Of a DNA stretch of 64,000 nt, positions 16,701 to 24,383 are shown piece after piece (positions within the stretch are counted from its first letter, which is position 1; the number at the start of each line of letters is the position of its first letter). The stretch spans positions 207,360 to 271,359 of the forward strand of contig NZ_AUMO01000023.1 in the NCBI RefSeq assembly GCF_000430725.1, written 5' to 3'. The notes under the pieces were generated by a model, which ran no database searches, was not told the origin of the DNA, and worked only from the letters and a program-made list of their open reading frames with translations. Both the position numbers and the translations under genes were made by a program. This stretch comes from Azohydromonas australica DSM 1124. GTDB lineage: Bacteria > Pseudomonadota > Gammaproteobacteria > Burkholderiales > Burkholderiaceae_C.

Positions 16701-18915
16701 CCGCGCCGGGACCCGCGCCGGTGGTGAAGGACCACGCCATGGTGGCGGCCAGCGGATTGCCCGCGGCGTCCTCGATGCGCGGATCCAGGGCGGCGCCGCG
16801 CAGCCGGGCGGTGTAGCGGGTGGACGGCTGCAGCGCGACGGAGGGGCGCAGCGTCGCGGTGCGGGTGGCGGCGTCCCAGCGCACCGTCGCGGGCACCGCC
16901 GTGCCGGCGGGGTCGCGCAGCAGGAAGGTGCTGGCCGTGACGGTGGCCGGGTCCAGCGCCTCGCCGAAGGTGGCCGTGACGCTGGCGGCCGTGTTCACGC
17001 CCGTGGCGCCCGCGGCCGGCGTGGTCGCCGTCACGGTCGGGCCGGTGGCGTCCGCGCCGTAGCGGGCGACGTAGCTGCCGGCGGCAGCGGGGAAGAAGGC
17101 GTACTCCACGCCCTTGATGGCTTTCACCGTGAAAGGCACGGTGGCGGTGCCGCGCTGCAGCACGTTGAGCACGCCGCTGGCCGATCGCACCGGCACCATG
17201 CCCTGCAGCCCGCGGGCATTGGGGTCGCTGGACACGGTGAACGCCAGCGCGCTGCCGTTCCAGCTCAGGCCGCTGAAGGCGGAGGCGTTGCGCGCATCGA
17301 GCCAGGTGAGCATCTGCCGCGCGGACACCACCGGCACCCCGCGCGCCAGGGCCGAGGCCACCACCGTCTCGGATTCCACCGTGATGGCCTGGTCGGTGTG
17401 GGCGTTGACGGTGTAGGCGCCGTAGTAGCCCTCGGCACCGAGGGCGCGGTCCAGCAACGTGTCCACCGTGGCGGGATAAGCCTGGCCCGATTCGTCGGTC
17501 ATCTGCGTGGCGGCCTGGTACACGTCGACGAACGCACCGTCCAGGCGCATGAAGCGCTGGGGCATGGCCGAGCCGGTGAAGATGCCCGCCACGTTCCTCA
17601 CCCAGCCCGCGGGCCAGTAGTAGTAGCTCGTGTCCAGCCGCATGCCGTGCTTGGCCTGCACCTCCGCACCGCTGCTCCAGTCGCTCCAGACGATGCAGTG
17701 GTGCCGCTGCGTGGCCGGCGCGGGCAGCCCGGCGTACTTGGCGCGGAAGGCGGCGAGCTGCTCGGTGTAGACGCTGTCCAGCGACAGCGCGGTGTAGTCG
17801 TCGCAGCGGGTGCTCGCGTGCAGGCTCACCTCGAAGCCCTCGGCGGTGTACTGCGCGGCCGCTTCGGGGCTGAGCGCCGTGTCGGTGAAGATGTAGGAGG
17901 TGCCGCGCACGCACTGCCAGTCCGCCACCGAGCAGCCCGCGGGGCTCTGGGCGCGCAGGCGGTCGAAGCGCCCGGGCGTGCCGCCATTGGCGTGGTCGTC
18001 GCCGGTCATGATGACCACCGCCTTGTGGCCGTGCGGGAAGTACCAGAAGCGCGGCAGCGGCTTGCGCGCCAGGTTCATGTGCGTGATCAGGTTGGCCAGC
18101 AGCCGCTGCTGCTCGTCGGCCTGCGGAATGGCCACCTTGCTCAGGTCCACCCAGTCGGGCTTGGGGTCCGCGGCGGCGTTGCCGTAGAACTTGTCGTCCG
18201 AGCGGATGGGCGCCAGGCCGTCGCGCTCCTGCGTGGCCCACGCGGGGTTGCCCTGGCGCATGTAGACCACCGAGGTGGCCAGGTCGTAGGCAAAGGCCGC
18301 GGTCCGGCCCGAACCCACGCTGTGCAGCGTCACGGCCGGGTTGGCGGTGGCCTTGGTGGCGCTGCTGTAGAGCGTGGCCAGCGCCGTGGCGCCGTTGAGG
18401 GTGTAACGACGTGCGGCACCGTGGTACTGCATGGTCTGGTTGACGATGCCGTTGCCCACGGCATGGCCGGTGTTGACCAGCAGGTAGCCCTCGGACACCG
18501 TGTTGCCGGTGCCGGACAGGCCCAGCAGCGGCGCCAGCTTGGGCACGGGCGCCATGGCGATGAGGTTGCCGCCGCCCTGGACCCAGCTCGTCAGCCGGTT
18601 GACCTGCGCATCGGTGAGCGCCGCCTTCGCCAGGATCACCACGTCGTAGGCCGACAGCGTGGCGGCACTGATGGAAGCGACGTCCGCCACGGTGAAGGCA
18701 TTGAAGCCCTCGTTGCGCAGGATCTCGGCGTAGTAATTGCCGAAATTCGCGTTGCCCGAGGTCAGCACCAGGATCGGGCCGCCCGGCCCCTGCGCCGGGT
18801 TGGCGGCCTGTGCCGGCCGCATCCACGTGGCGAGAAACACCATCCAGGCGAGTAGCAACAGGACAAAGACGAGTTGCCTACCGCATGCGCGCGCTGCGCC
18901 GCCGCCATGAGCCAT
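13738..18915 (-). CDS. Giant exported mosaic protein: ThuA/deacetylase-like, Ig-like, DUF4082 and dimethylformamidase-beta-like regions
   Basis: A 1725-residue protein with an N-terminal signal or anchor (hydrophobic residues about 14-37). Regions in order: a ThuA/glutaminase-like Rossmann region (PILVLTSGNANFGNYYAEIL, about 45-230); a region with MTGDDHANGG at about residue 303 that looks like a polysaccharide-deacetylase metal site; an Ig-like SbsA/Big_5 domain (about 620-725); a first DUF4082 domain (about 742-900); a region resembling the large subunit of N,N-dimethylformamidase (YRLGWYGGLGARKV, SVGHDEYWS, FFSGNEVFWKTRWE; about 968-1440); another Ig-like domain (about 1465-1560); and a second DUF4082 domain closely like the first. 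Start at ATG 18915 chosen for its AAGGAGG site. The combination suggests surface carbohydrate or amide chemistry; the substrate is unknown. Confidence 0.8.
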   Translation of the reverse strand: MAHGGGAARACGRQLVFVLLLLAWMVFLATWMRPAQAANPAQGPGGPILVLTSGNANFGNYYAEILRNEGFNAFTVADVASISAATLSAYDVVILAKAALTDAQVNRLTSWVQGGGNLIAMAPVPKLAPLLGLSGTGNTVSEGYLLVNTGHAVGNGIVNQTMQYHGAARRYTLNGATALATLYSSATKATANPAVTLHSVGSGRTAAFAYDLATSVVYMRQGNPAWATQERDGLAPIRSDDKFYGNAAADPKPDWVDLSKVAIPQADEQQRLLANLITHMNLARKPLPRFWYFPHGHKAVVIMTGDDHANGGTPGRFDRLRAQSPAGCSVADWQCVRGTSYIFTDTALSPEAAAQYTAEGFEVSLHASTRCDDYTALSLDSVYTEQLAAFRAKYAGLPAPATQRHHCIVWSDWSSGAEVQAKHGMRLDTSYYYWPAGWVRNVAGIFTGSAMPQRFMRLDGAFVDVYQAATQMTDESGQAYPATVDTLLDRALGAEGYYGAYTVNAHTDQAITVESETVVASALARGVPVVSARQMLTWLDARNASAFSGLSWNGSALAFTVSSDPNARGLQGMVPVRSASGVLNVLQRGTATVPFTVKAIKGVEYAFFPAAAGSYVARYGADATGPTVTATTPAAGATGVNTAASVTATFGEALDPATVTASTFLLRDPAGTAVPATVRWDAATRTATLRPSVALQPSTRYTARLRGAALDPRIEDAAGNPLAATMAWSFTTGAGPGADCPCSGWSPAATPAMPSVNDPGAVEVGVKFRVDIAGYITGIRFYKGAGNTGTHLGSLWNGSGTRLASAEFINETASGWQQVSFATPVPVAANTVYVASYFAPNGRYAADNNFFAGAGVNQGVVHLLQDGVSGGNGVYAYGSTSTFPAQSYLATNYWVDIVFTPNTATAGTTAPGAIGVAAAPVPAPAPAVARAVTIDPKLFQSVAAGAGERLEAAAAVAAAADSCTAPANAIVAENCKAGSPASEWQVSGAGDASLQGFATEMSVNRGGTINFKVDTNASNYRFDIYRLGWYGGLGARKVASVNPTATLPQSQPACLTQASTGLVDCGNWAVSGAWTVPAGAVSGIYVARLVRPDTGGASHIVFVVRDDAGTHDMLFQTSDTTWQAYNSYGGSSLYSGGIGTGAGRAYKVSYNRPFNTRAVAGGQDWLFHAEYPMVRWLEANGYDLGYISGIDTDRAGAQLLRAKAFLSVGHDEYWSGTQRANVEAARDAGVSLAFFSGNEVFWKTRWENSIDGSGTPYRTLVSYKETHANAKIDPSPVWTGTWRDPRFSPPADGGRPENALTGTIFMNNDTGSSYAIKVPAADGKMRFWRNTGIATLAAGTTATLPTGVLGYEWDADLDNGARPPGLIRLSQTTLTTGGALLDYGSTFGTGTVTHRLTLYRHASRAWVFGAGTIQWSWGLDPTHDNAGTPADRRMRQATVNLFADMGVQPATLQSPLVAATASTDAARPTSAITAPAAGASVPAGQAVTIRGTASDSGGVVGGVEVSTDNGATWHPANGRGSWTYAWTPKATGTFTIRSRAVDDSGNLQGTPASRSITVTPMVCPCTAFSAADTPTTPSDPDAATVNVGVKFRVDQNGFVTAVRFYKGSGNTGTHVGALWRADGTLLATATFVNETATGWQQANFSSPVPVTAGTVYVASYRAPNGHYAGDNGFFSSAGVDSGPIHLLRDGESGGNGVYAYGGDSVLFPASSFQGTNYWVDVVFRP

Positions 18916-19157
18916 GCCGACCTCCTTCTTCACGCCTTGCGCGGCGTCCCCACTTCTCCTCACGGTTGGGCAGGCGGGATGCCGATCCGGCGTCGCCCGG
19001 GCAGCGCGATCGCGCGCCCTCAAGGGCGCGCCGGCCCTCACATCCAGGGGGTGGTCAGCAACGCAACCGACGGCAACAGGCGCGTGCGCGCCCGGGCCTG
19101 CGAACCGGGACGCGGGCCTGCTGCGGCCAAGCGTCGAGCCGCTTGCGGATCGCGGCT

Positions 19158-19433
19158 GAGCAGCTGATCCCCGGCTCCATCGCGCTGGCCGGCATCACCG
19201 GCTCGGCCTCGGGCGGCAGGAGCATCGCGCTGGCCGCGATGGTGGACAGCTTCATCCAGGCCGCCCGCGCCGCCGACATCCCGCTGGAGCTGCTGCACCG
19301 CGTGGCCTCGATGGCCAGCGGCAGCCTGGACGCGCTGCCGCACAACGGCGCCGTCATCCCGCTGCTGGCCGTCACCGGCCTGACCCACGAGCAGGCCTAC
19401 GGCGACATCCTCATGATCACCGGCATCTGCTGA
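19158..19433 (+). pseudogene. Remnant of a GntP-family permease (C-terminal end)
   Basis: The 91 codons before the TGA at 19431-19433 encode the C-terminal end of a GntP-type gluconate/hydroxybutyrate permease. Recognisable pieces are IALAGITGSASGG, LHRVASMASGSLDALPHNGAVI and LLAVTGLTHEQAYGDI, in the usual order and spacing. The upstream sequence in this frame has no similarity to the transporter, and about 350 residues of a normal GntP protein are missing. The frame is closed by surrounding unrelated genes, so this is a deletion remnant rather than a gene. Confidence 0.7.
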
Positions 19434-19450
19434 CGGCGGCAGGCGGGGCG

Positions 19451-21436
19451 CTACGGCCGCCTCGCCACGATCTCCACCGCCGCGTAGTTCCACTGGTCCG
19501 TCGTGGGCGCCGTGTCGCGGATGGTGACCAGGGCGTTGGCCGCGGAGGGCCTGGCGGTGGCCTGCACCCAGAACGTGTCGCCCACCGCAGCGTCCACCCG
19601 CTGGTGCACCAGCACCTGCCCAGCCACGGGCACGCGGCCCACGGCGCGGTCCCAGTCGTTGCCGACGGCAAACACCCAGTTGCCGGCCGAGATGCCCGGC
19701 AGGTACACCTCCGGTGCGCCCTCGGGCGCGCCGGAGCGGCCGGTGATCCCCGTCCCCGCCGCGTTGCTGAACGCCATCACCACCAGCGAGCCGTGATGCC
19801 CGCTGGCCTCGGGCCGCGCCGTGACGCTGACCCGGCTCAGCACCCAGCTCGCCTTGGCCGCCCAGATCTCGGAGGTTCCGCGCTGGGTGTTGGCGCGCAT
19901 CACCAGCTTCCACTCCAGGCCGGCGCCGCTCACGCGGGCGCCCTGCCTGGCGTCGGCCGGCCCGTCGTAGGCGACGAAGGCCACCAGCAGGTCCGACTTG
20001 TCCGTGGTCGAGAAGGCCGGCGTCGCCAGCGCGCCGCTGCCGTCGCGGAACACCAGCGCGTCGATGCGCAGCGCGGCCGGCGGATGCGAGTTGTCCACCG
20101 TCACGCGCACGGCGGGCGAGGTGCCGCTGAGCCCGTGGACGTCGGTGGCCCGCGCGCTGATCTCGTGCGCGCCGTCGGACACCTTGCGGCTGTCCCAGTA
20201 CAGCACGTAGGGCGGCGCAGTCAGCCGCTCCCCTACTGGCGCGCCGTCCATGAGGAACTGCACGCCGGTGATGCGCGACGACGACGCTACCGTGGCGCCC
20301 AGCGCCGTGACCGCGGACACGGTGGCGCCAACCTCCGGGCTGGTGAGCCGCACCTGCGGCGCCACGGTGCCGCCGTTGGCCACCTTCACCCGGGCCACGG
20401 CCGAGGTGCCGGTGCGCCCGGACACCGGATCGGTGGTCTGTACCGCCAGCCAGTGAGCGCCGTCGGGCACGGTGCTGGTGTTCCAGGCCAGGGTGAAGGG
20501 CGCGGCCACGCGCCGGCCCAACGGCTTGCCGTCGAGCAGGAACTGCACGCTGCTGCCGGCGACGCTGCCGGCCCGCAGGCTCACCGTGCCGGTGACCTGG
20601 CTCAGGCTCGCGGGCGAGAGCAGCGTAACGGCCGGGGGCGGCGGCAGCCTGGGCACGACCCGCCTGAGCTCCGTGACGCTGTCGCCGCTGATGCGCACCA
20701 GCACGTCGGTTTCGTTGTTGCTCTCGTCGCTCTCGGCCAGGAAGTCGTCCGGGTCCACCACGGCGCGCAGCCAGTAGGTGCCGTCGGGCACGCCGGCCAG
20801 GGAGATGGACTGGCCCGGATCGCTGCGGTCGTACTCGTCCACGGCGCCGATGTTCAGGCCCTGCAGCGAGGTCGGGTCGGCGCACGAGCCCAGGTTGCCG
20901 AGGTCGCCGGCGTTGGGCAGGTCGGGGGCGTAAAGAAAGGAGTCGTGGATGCAGAAGCCGTTCTTGGCGCTGACGGCCACGGGCCGTCCCGGGCGGCCGT
21001 CGCTGCCCACGGCGTAGAGACCGAAGCGGGCGAAGGGAAAGTGGAAGTGCCCGTGGGCCGCGTGAAACACGAAGCCCCCGGCGACGGGGACGCGCCGCTG
21101 CAGCGTCCACCGGCCGGCCTCGAAGGCGTAGACGTACTGCATGCCCAGGTAGGCCCCGGACGAGGCGTTGTACGCGGGTTGGATCACCAGCGGGCCGGGG
21201 CCGGCGTTGAAGGTGTTGTGCGTGTACTGGAACACCCGCTCGGCGCCCGAGCCGACGACCGACATGCGGCCCGGCGGGATGATCACGCTGAGGTCGGGAT
21301 AGCGCAGCGTCGCCGCCTCCGGGTCAGCGTGCGCCGGCGGCGCGGCTCCTGCCAACAGCACCAGCTGCGCGCCCAGCAGGGCCGCCGCCAAGCCGCGCAG
21401 GCGCGGGACGATGTGGGCCACGAGCAAGTGCTTCAT
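19451..21436 (-). CDS. Exported lysyl-oxidase-like protein with Ig-like repeats
   Basis: A 661-residue secreted protein with a Sec signal (MKHLLVAHIVPRLRGLAAAL...PPAHA, about 36 residues). Residues about 40-290 match the bacterial lysyl oxidase domain. The copper-ligand cluster HGHFHF is at 128-133 within GFVFHAAHGHFHFPFARFGL, followed by GFCIHDSFLY and a DPDDFLAESDESNNE segment typical of the end of this domain. Residues about 300-490 hold two Ig-like units (PPPAVTLLSPASLSQVTGTV; PQVRLTSPEVGATVSAVT), and the C-terminal 170 residues look like a beta-sandwich. Lysyl oxidases make aldehydes from lysine side chains with copper and a tyrosine-derived cofactor; activity here is untested. Start at ATG 21436 has a GGGGGAGG site. 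Confidence 0.8.
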   Translation of the reverse strand: MKHLLVAHIVPRLRGLAAALLGAQLVLLAGAAPPAHADPEAATLRYPDLSVIIPPGRMSVVGSGAERVFQYTHNTFNAGPGPLVIQPAYNASSGAYLGMQYVYAFEAGRWTLQRRVPVAGGFVFHAAHGHFHFPFARFGLYAVGSDGRPGRPVAVSAKNGFCIHDSFLYAPDLPNAGDLGNLGSCADPTSLQGLNIGAVDEYDRSDPGQSISLAGVPDGTYWLRAVVDPDDFLAESDESNNETDVLVRISGDSVTELRRVVPRLPPPPAVTLLSPASLSQVTGTVSLRAGSVAGSSVQFLLDGKPLGRRVAAPFTLAWNTSTVPDGAHWLAVQTTDPVSGRTGTSAVARVKVANGGTVAPQVRLTSPEVGATVSAVTALGATVASSSRITGVQFLMDGAPVGERLTAPPYVLYWDSRKVSDGAHEISARATDVHGLSGTSPAVRVTVDNSHPPAALRIDALVFRDGSGALATPAFSTTDKSDLLVAFVAYDGPADARQGARVSGAGLEWKLVMRANTQRGTSEIWAAKASWVLSRVSVTARPEASGHHGSLVVMAFSNAAGTGITGRSGAPEGAPEVYLPGISAGNWVFAVGNDWDRAVGRVPVAGQVLVHQRVDAAVGDTFWVQATARPSAANALVTIRDTAPTTDQWNYAAVEIVARRP

Positions 21437-21691
21437 CTCGGCCTCCCCCTGGCAGAGGACCGATGCTGCGCCGATGCGCCGCGCCCGGGAACGATGAATA
21501 CGTCGCCAGACAGGGTTTGAAAGTTGCTCCGCGCACACACCTGTCCTTGGCGCCGGCCCTTGTCGCCACGCCACGCGCAGTCGCCGCGGGCGCTTCCCGA
21601 CCGCGCTGGACCGGCGCCCGGCACGGGCCGGTCTAGAGTCGCGCTTTCCACTTCACCGCGCGCCCGGGCCCACCGGCCGCGATATCCACCG

Positions 21692-22090
21692 ATGGGTTTG
21701 CTCGAAGCCGGCCGTGCCTGGGCCCGGCGCATCAAGCGCGATGCGATGACGCTGTGGTTCGCCAGGAAGCATCCCCGCACGCCGTGGCATGCCAAGGCGC
21801 TGGGCATCTTTGTCGTGGCCTATGCCCTCAGCCCGATCGACCTGATCCCGGACTTCATCCCGGTGCTGGGCTACCTGGACGACGTGATCCTGCTGCCGGT
21901 GCTGATCTGGCTCACCGTGCGGCTGCTGCCGCCGGACGTGCTGGCCGAGTGCCGGGCCCAGGCCGAGGCGTGGATGAAGGAGGCGCGTTCCAAACCGCGC
22001 AGCCGTGCCGGGGCGGTGGCGATCGTCGTGCTGTGGCTGGCGCTGGGCCTCGCGTTCGCCTGGTGGATTGCCCGGCGGCTGTCCGCCTGA
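21692..22090 (+). CDS. YkvA-type small membrane protein (DUF1232)
   Basis: A 132-residue protein. The DUF1232 signature YALSPIDLIPDFIPVLGYLDDVILLP spans about residues 48-73, preceded by a basic amphipathic N-terminus. A second hydrophobic segment (AGAVAIVVLWLALGLAFAWWIA) near the C-terminus makes it an inner-membrane protein. The function of this family is unknown. The frame is open upstream, but the ATG at 21692 starts directly before the conserved part. It is divergent from the lysyl-oxidase-like gene and converges on the MocR gene. Confidence 0.85.
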   Translation: MGLLEAGRAWARRIKRDAMTLWFARKHPRTPWHAKALGIFVVAYALSPIDLIPDFIPVLGYLDDVILLPVLIWLTVRLLPPDVLAECRAQAEAWMKEARSKPRSRAGAVAIVVLWLALGLAFAWWIARRLSA

Positions 22091-22122
22091 GCGGCGAAGG
22101 AACAGACCCAAAGACCGCCGGC

Positions 22123-23607
22123 TCAGCCCAGCGTGTCGAGCGCCGCGGCCAGGCGCCGCACGCCCTGGTCGATCTGCGCCGGCTCCAGCAAGGCATAGCC
22201 CATGACCAGCCCGGCGGGCCGGGCGGCGGTGCACGTGCCGGCATGCGGCAGGTAGAAGCGGCTGATGGGATAGACCTGCACCTGCTGGCGCCCTGCCGCC
22301 TCGGCCAGCTCGGCCTCGCGCTCGCGGGGCAGGCCGGGTATCCAGGCCACCAGGTGCAGCCCGCTGGCCGCGCCCTGCACCGCCACCCGCGGGCCCAGGT
22401 GCCGATCGAGCGCCTCCAGCAGCGCGCTGCGCCGCGCCTGCTGCAGCCGGCGGATCCGGCGCACGTGCCGGTCGTAGCTGCCGTCTTCCAGCAGCAGCGC
22501 CAGGGCCCGCTGGGTGCCCGTGGCCACGTGCCGGTCCGCCAAACGCTTGGCCGCCGCGAAGGTGGCGACGAGGTGCCGCGGCAGCACCATGTAGCCCAGC
22601 CTCAGCTGCGCCGACAACGTCTTCGAGAAGGTGCCGACGTGGATCACGCGACCCTGCCCGTCCAGCGACTGCAGCGTCGCCTCGGGGCGCACCGCGTAGC
22701 GGTACTCGCTGTCGTAGTCGTCCTCGATGATCCAGGCGCCGCTGCTCGCCGCCCAGTCCAGCAGCTCGCGGCGGCGGCCCAGGGTCATGAACGCGCCCAG
22801 CGGGAACTGGTGCGTGGGCGTCACGTAGGCCAGCTGCGCACGCGGCACGCCCGCCAGCAGCTCGGTGCGCAAGCCGTGGTGGTCGATGCCGATGCCGCAC
22901 AGGCGGGCGCCCGTGGCCTCGAAGACGTGGTGCGCCATGCGGTAGCCGGGGTTCTCGACCACCACCGTGTCGCCGGCGTCCAGCAGCAGCCGCGCGCACA
23001 GGTCCAGCGCCTGCTGCGAGCCGTTGACGATCACCAGCTGCTCCACGTCACAGGACAGGCCGCGCGTGCGGCTGAGGTGGGCCTGCAGTGCCTGGCGCAG
23101 CTCCGCGGCGCCGCGCGGGTCGTCGTAGGCCAGCCGGGCGGGGCGCTGCCGCTCGACGCGCCGCAGCGCCTTGAGCCACGGCAGGGTCGGGAAGTCCCGC
23201 CCGGCCAGCGGGCCGTAGAGGAAGTCGATCGCACCGGGCACCGCGGCGGCGTCCGGGCGCAGATCGAGCGCCGACATCCGCTCGCCCACGCTCGACAGCC
23301 GAGCCCCAGGCGGTGCCTGGTCCGGCGGCGGCCCGCCCGCGCCGGGCATCGCCACGGCAGGGCTTGGCGCTGCCGCGGCGGCCGCGACCCGGCTGGGAGC
23401 ACCGGGCCGCGTGTCGATGAAGCCCTCGGCCGCCAGCTGCTCGTACACCGCCGACACCGTGGTGCGCGACAGCCCGCGCTCGGCGGCACAGGCCCGGGTG
23501 GACGGCAAGGCAGTCCCGGGGCCGTAAGTGCCGTCGGCCATCCGGGCCCGGATCTCCTCGTACAGCGCGCGCCCACGGCCGCGGTGTCCGGCTTCGTCTT
23601 TCTTCAT
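22123..23607 (-). CDS. MocR/PdxR-type regulator (GntR DNA-binding domain fused to an aminotransferase domain)
   Basis: A 494-residue fusion protein. Residues about 12-75 form a winged helix of the GntR family (YGPGTALPSTRACAAERGLSRTTVSAVYEQLAAEGF). After a Pro/Ala linker of about 50 residues, a fold-type I aminotransferase-like domain follows, with the pyridoxal phosphate lysine at about residue 329 in VGTFSKTLSAQLRLGYM. MocR proteins use PLP to sense amines or vitamin B6 and control a neighbouring, often divergent gene. That neighbour is the PaiB-like gene 118 bases away, a frequent pairing. The ATG at 23607 is used; a TTG three codons upstream is also possible. Confidence 0.9.
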   Translation of the reverse strand: MKKDEAGHRGRGRALYEEIRARMADGTYGPGTALPSTRACAAERGLSRTTVSAVYEQLAAEGFIDTRPGAPSRVAAAAAAPSPAVAMPGAGGPPPDQAPPGARLSSVGERMSALDLRPDAAAVPGAIDFLYGPLAGRDFPTLPWLKALRRVERQRPARLAYDDPRGAAELRQALQAHLSRTRGLSCDVEQLVIVNGSQQALDLCARLLLDAGDTVVVENPGYRMAHHVFEATGARLCGIGIDHHGLRTELLAGVPRAQLAYVTPTHQFPLGAFMTLGRRRELLDWAASSGAWIIEDDYDSEYRYAVRPEATLQSLDGQGRVIHVGTFSKTLSAQLRLGYMVLPRHLVATFAAAKRLADRHVATGTQRALALLLEDGSYDRHVRRIRRLQQARRSALLEALDRHLGPRVAVQGAASGLHLVAWIPGLPREREAELAEAAGRQQVQVYPISRFYLPHAGTCTAARPAGLVMGYALLEPAQIDQGVRRLAAALDTLG

Positions 23608-23724
23608 GAGCGCCAACTGGTCCAGTGAAATGCTTCAGAACTGGATATTTTCACCAAGCCAGGCTGCCGGCACAGTCAGGACCCGATCGTCGGCGCCGCC
23701 GATGCCTTGCCTGCCGGACCTGCC

Positions 23725-24351
23725 ATGTACCTGCCTTCGCCCTTCGCCGAATCACGACCTGAGGAACTGCACCGCCTCGTTCGCGAGCACCCGCTCGGGC
23801 TGTTGGTGAGCCACACCGCCGGCGGTCTGGACGCCAACCACCTCCCCTTCCTGCTGGACGAGCGCCGAGGCGCCTGCGGCTCGCTGCTGGCCCACGTGGC
23901 TCGCGCCAACCCGCTGTGGCGGGAAGTCGGCGAGGGCGCGCCGGTGCTGGTGGTCTTCCGGGGCGCGCAGGGCTACATCTCGCCCAGCTGGTATCCGGGC
24001 AAGGCGGAGACGCACCGCTACGTGCCGACGTGGAACTACGAGGCCGTGCACGCCCATGGCCGCCTTCACGTGCACGACGACGAGACCTTCGTTCGCGGCG
24101 TGCTGGCCCGGCTGACGCGCCGGCATGAAGCGGGCGAGGCCTGCCCCTGGAAGATGGGCGACGCGCCCGCGGACTTCCTGGCGCAGGAGCTGCGGAAGGT
24201 CGTCGGCATCGAGATCGAGCTGACGCGCCTGGAGGGCAAGCGCAAGCTCAGCCAGAACCGCGAGGTCCGCGACTTCGAGGGCGCCGTCCACGCGCTGCAG
24301 GAACGAGGGCACGAAGACCTGGCGCTGGCGATGCGGCAGGCCGTCGAGTGA
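23725..24351 (+). CDS. PaiB-like FMN-binding protein
   Basis: A 208-residue protein of the PaiB / FMN-binding split-barrel family (MYLPSPFAE start, REHPLGLLVSH, GAQGYISPSWYPGK, VPTWNYEAVHAHG). In Bacillus, PaiB affects sporulation and protease genes; in proteobacteria it usually sits beside a MocR regulator, as here, and its activity is unclear. The ATG at 23725 begins the conserved MYLP start; a TTG six codons upstream is less likely. It is divergently placed from the MocR gene, which probably controls it. Confidence 0.9.
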   Translation: MYLPSPFAESRPEELHRLVREHPLGLLVSHTAGGLDANHLPFLLDERRGACGSLLAHVARANPLWREVGEGAPVLVVFRGAQGYISPSWYPGKAETHRYVPTWNYEAVHAHGRLHVHDDETFVRGVLARLTRRHEAGEACPWKMGDAPADFLAQELRKVVGIEIELTRLEGKRKLSQNREVRDFEGAVHALQERGHEDLALAMRQAVE

Positions 24352-24383
24352 CGCGGTCCACGGGGCCGTGGACCGGTATCGGC

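Noticed and set aside
13861..18855. Very long open frame (1664 codons) on the plus strand opposite the giant exported-protein gene
   Set aside because: It is rich in Arg, Gly, Val and His with no domain, lacks a ribosome binding site, and mirrors the minus-strand gene with clear domains. High GC keeps the antisense frame open.
19038..21110. 690-codon minus-strand frame over the lysyl-oxidase-like gene
   Set aside because: Arg/Gly-rich alternate frame of the real gene in 19451-21436, which has a signal peptide and the copper-ligand motif.
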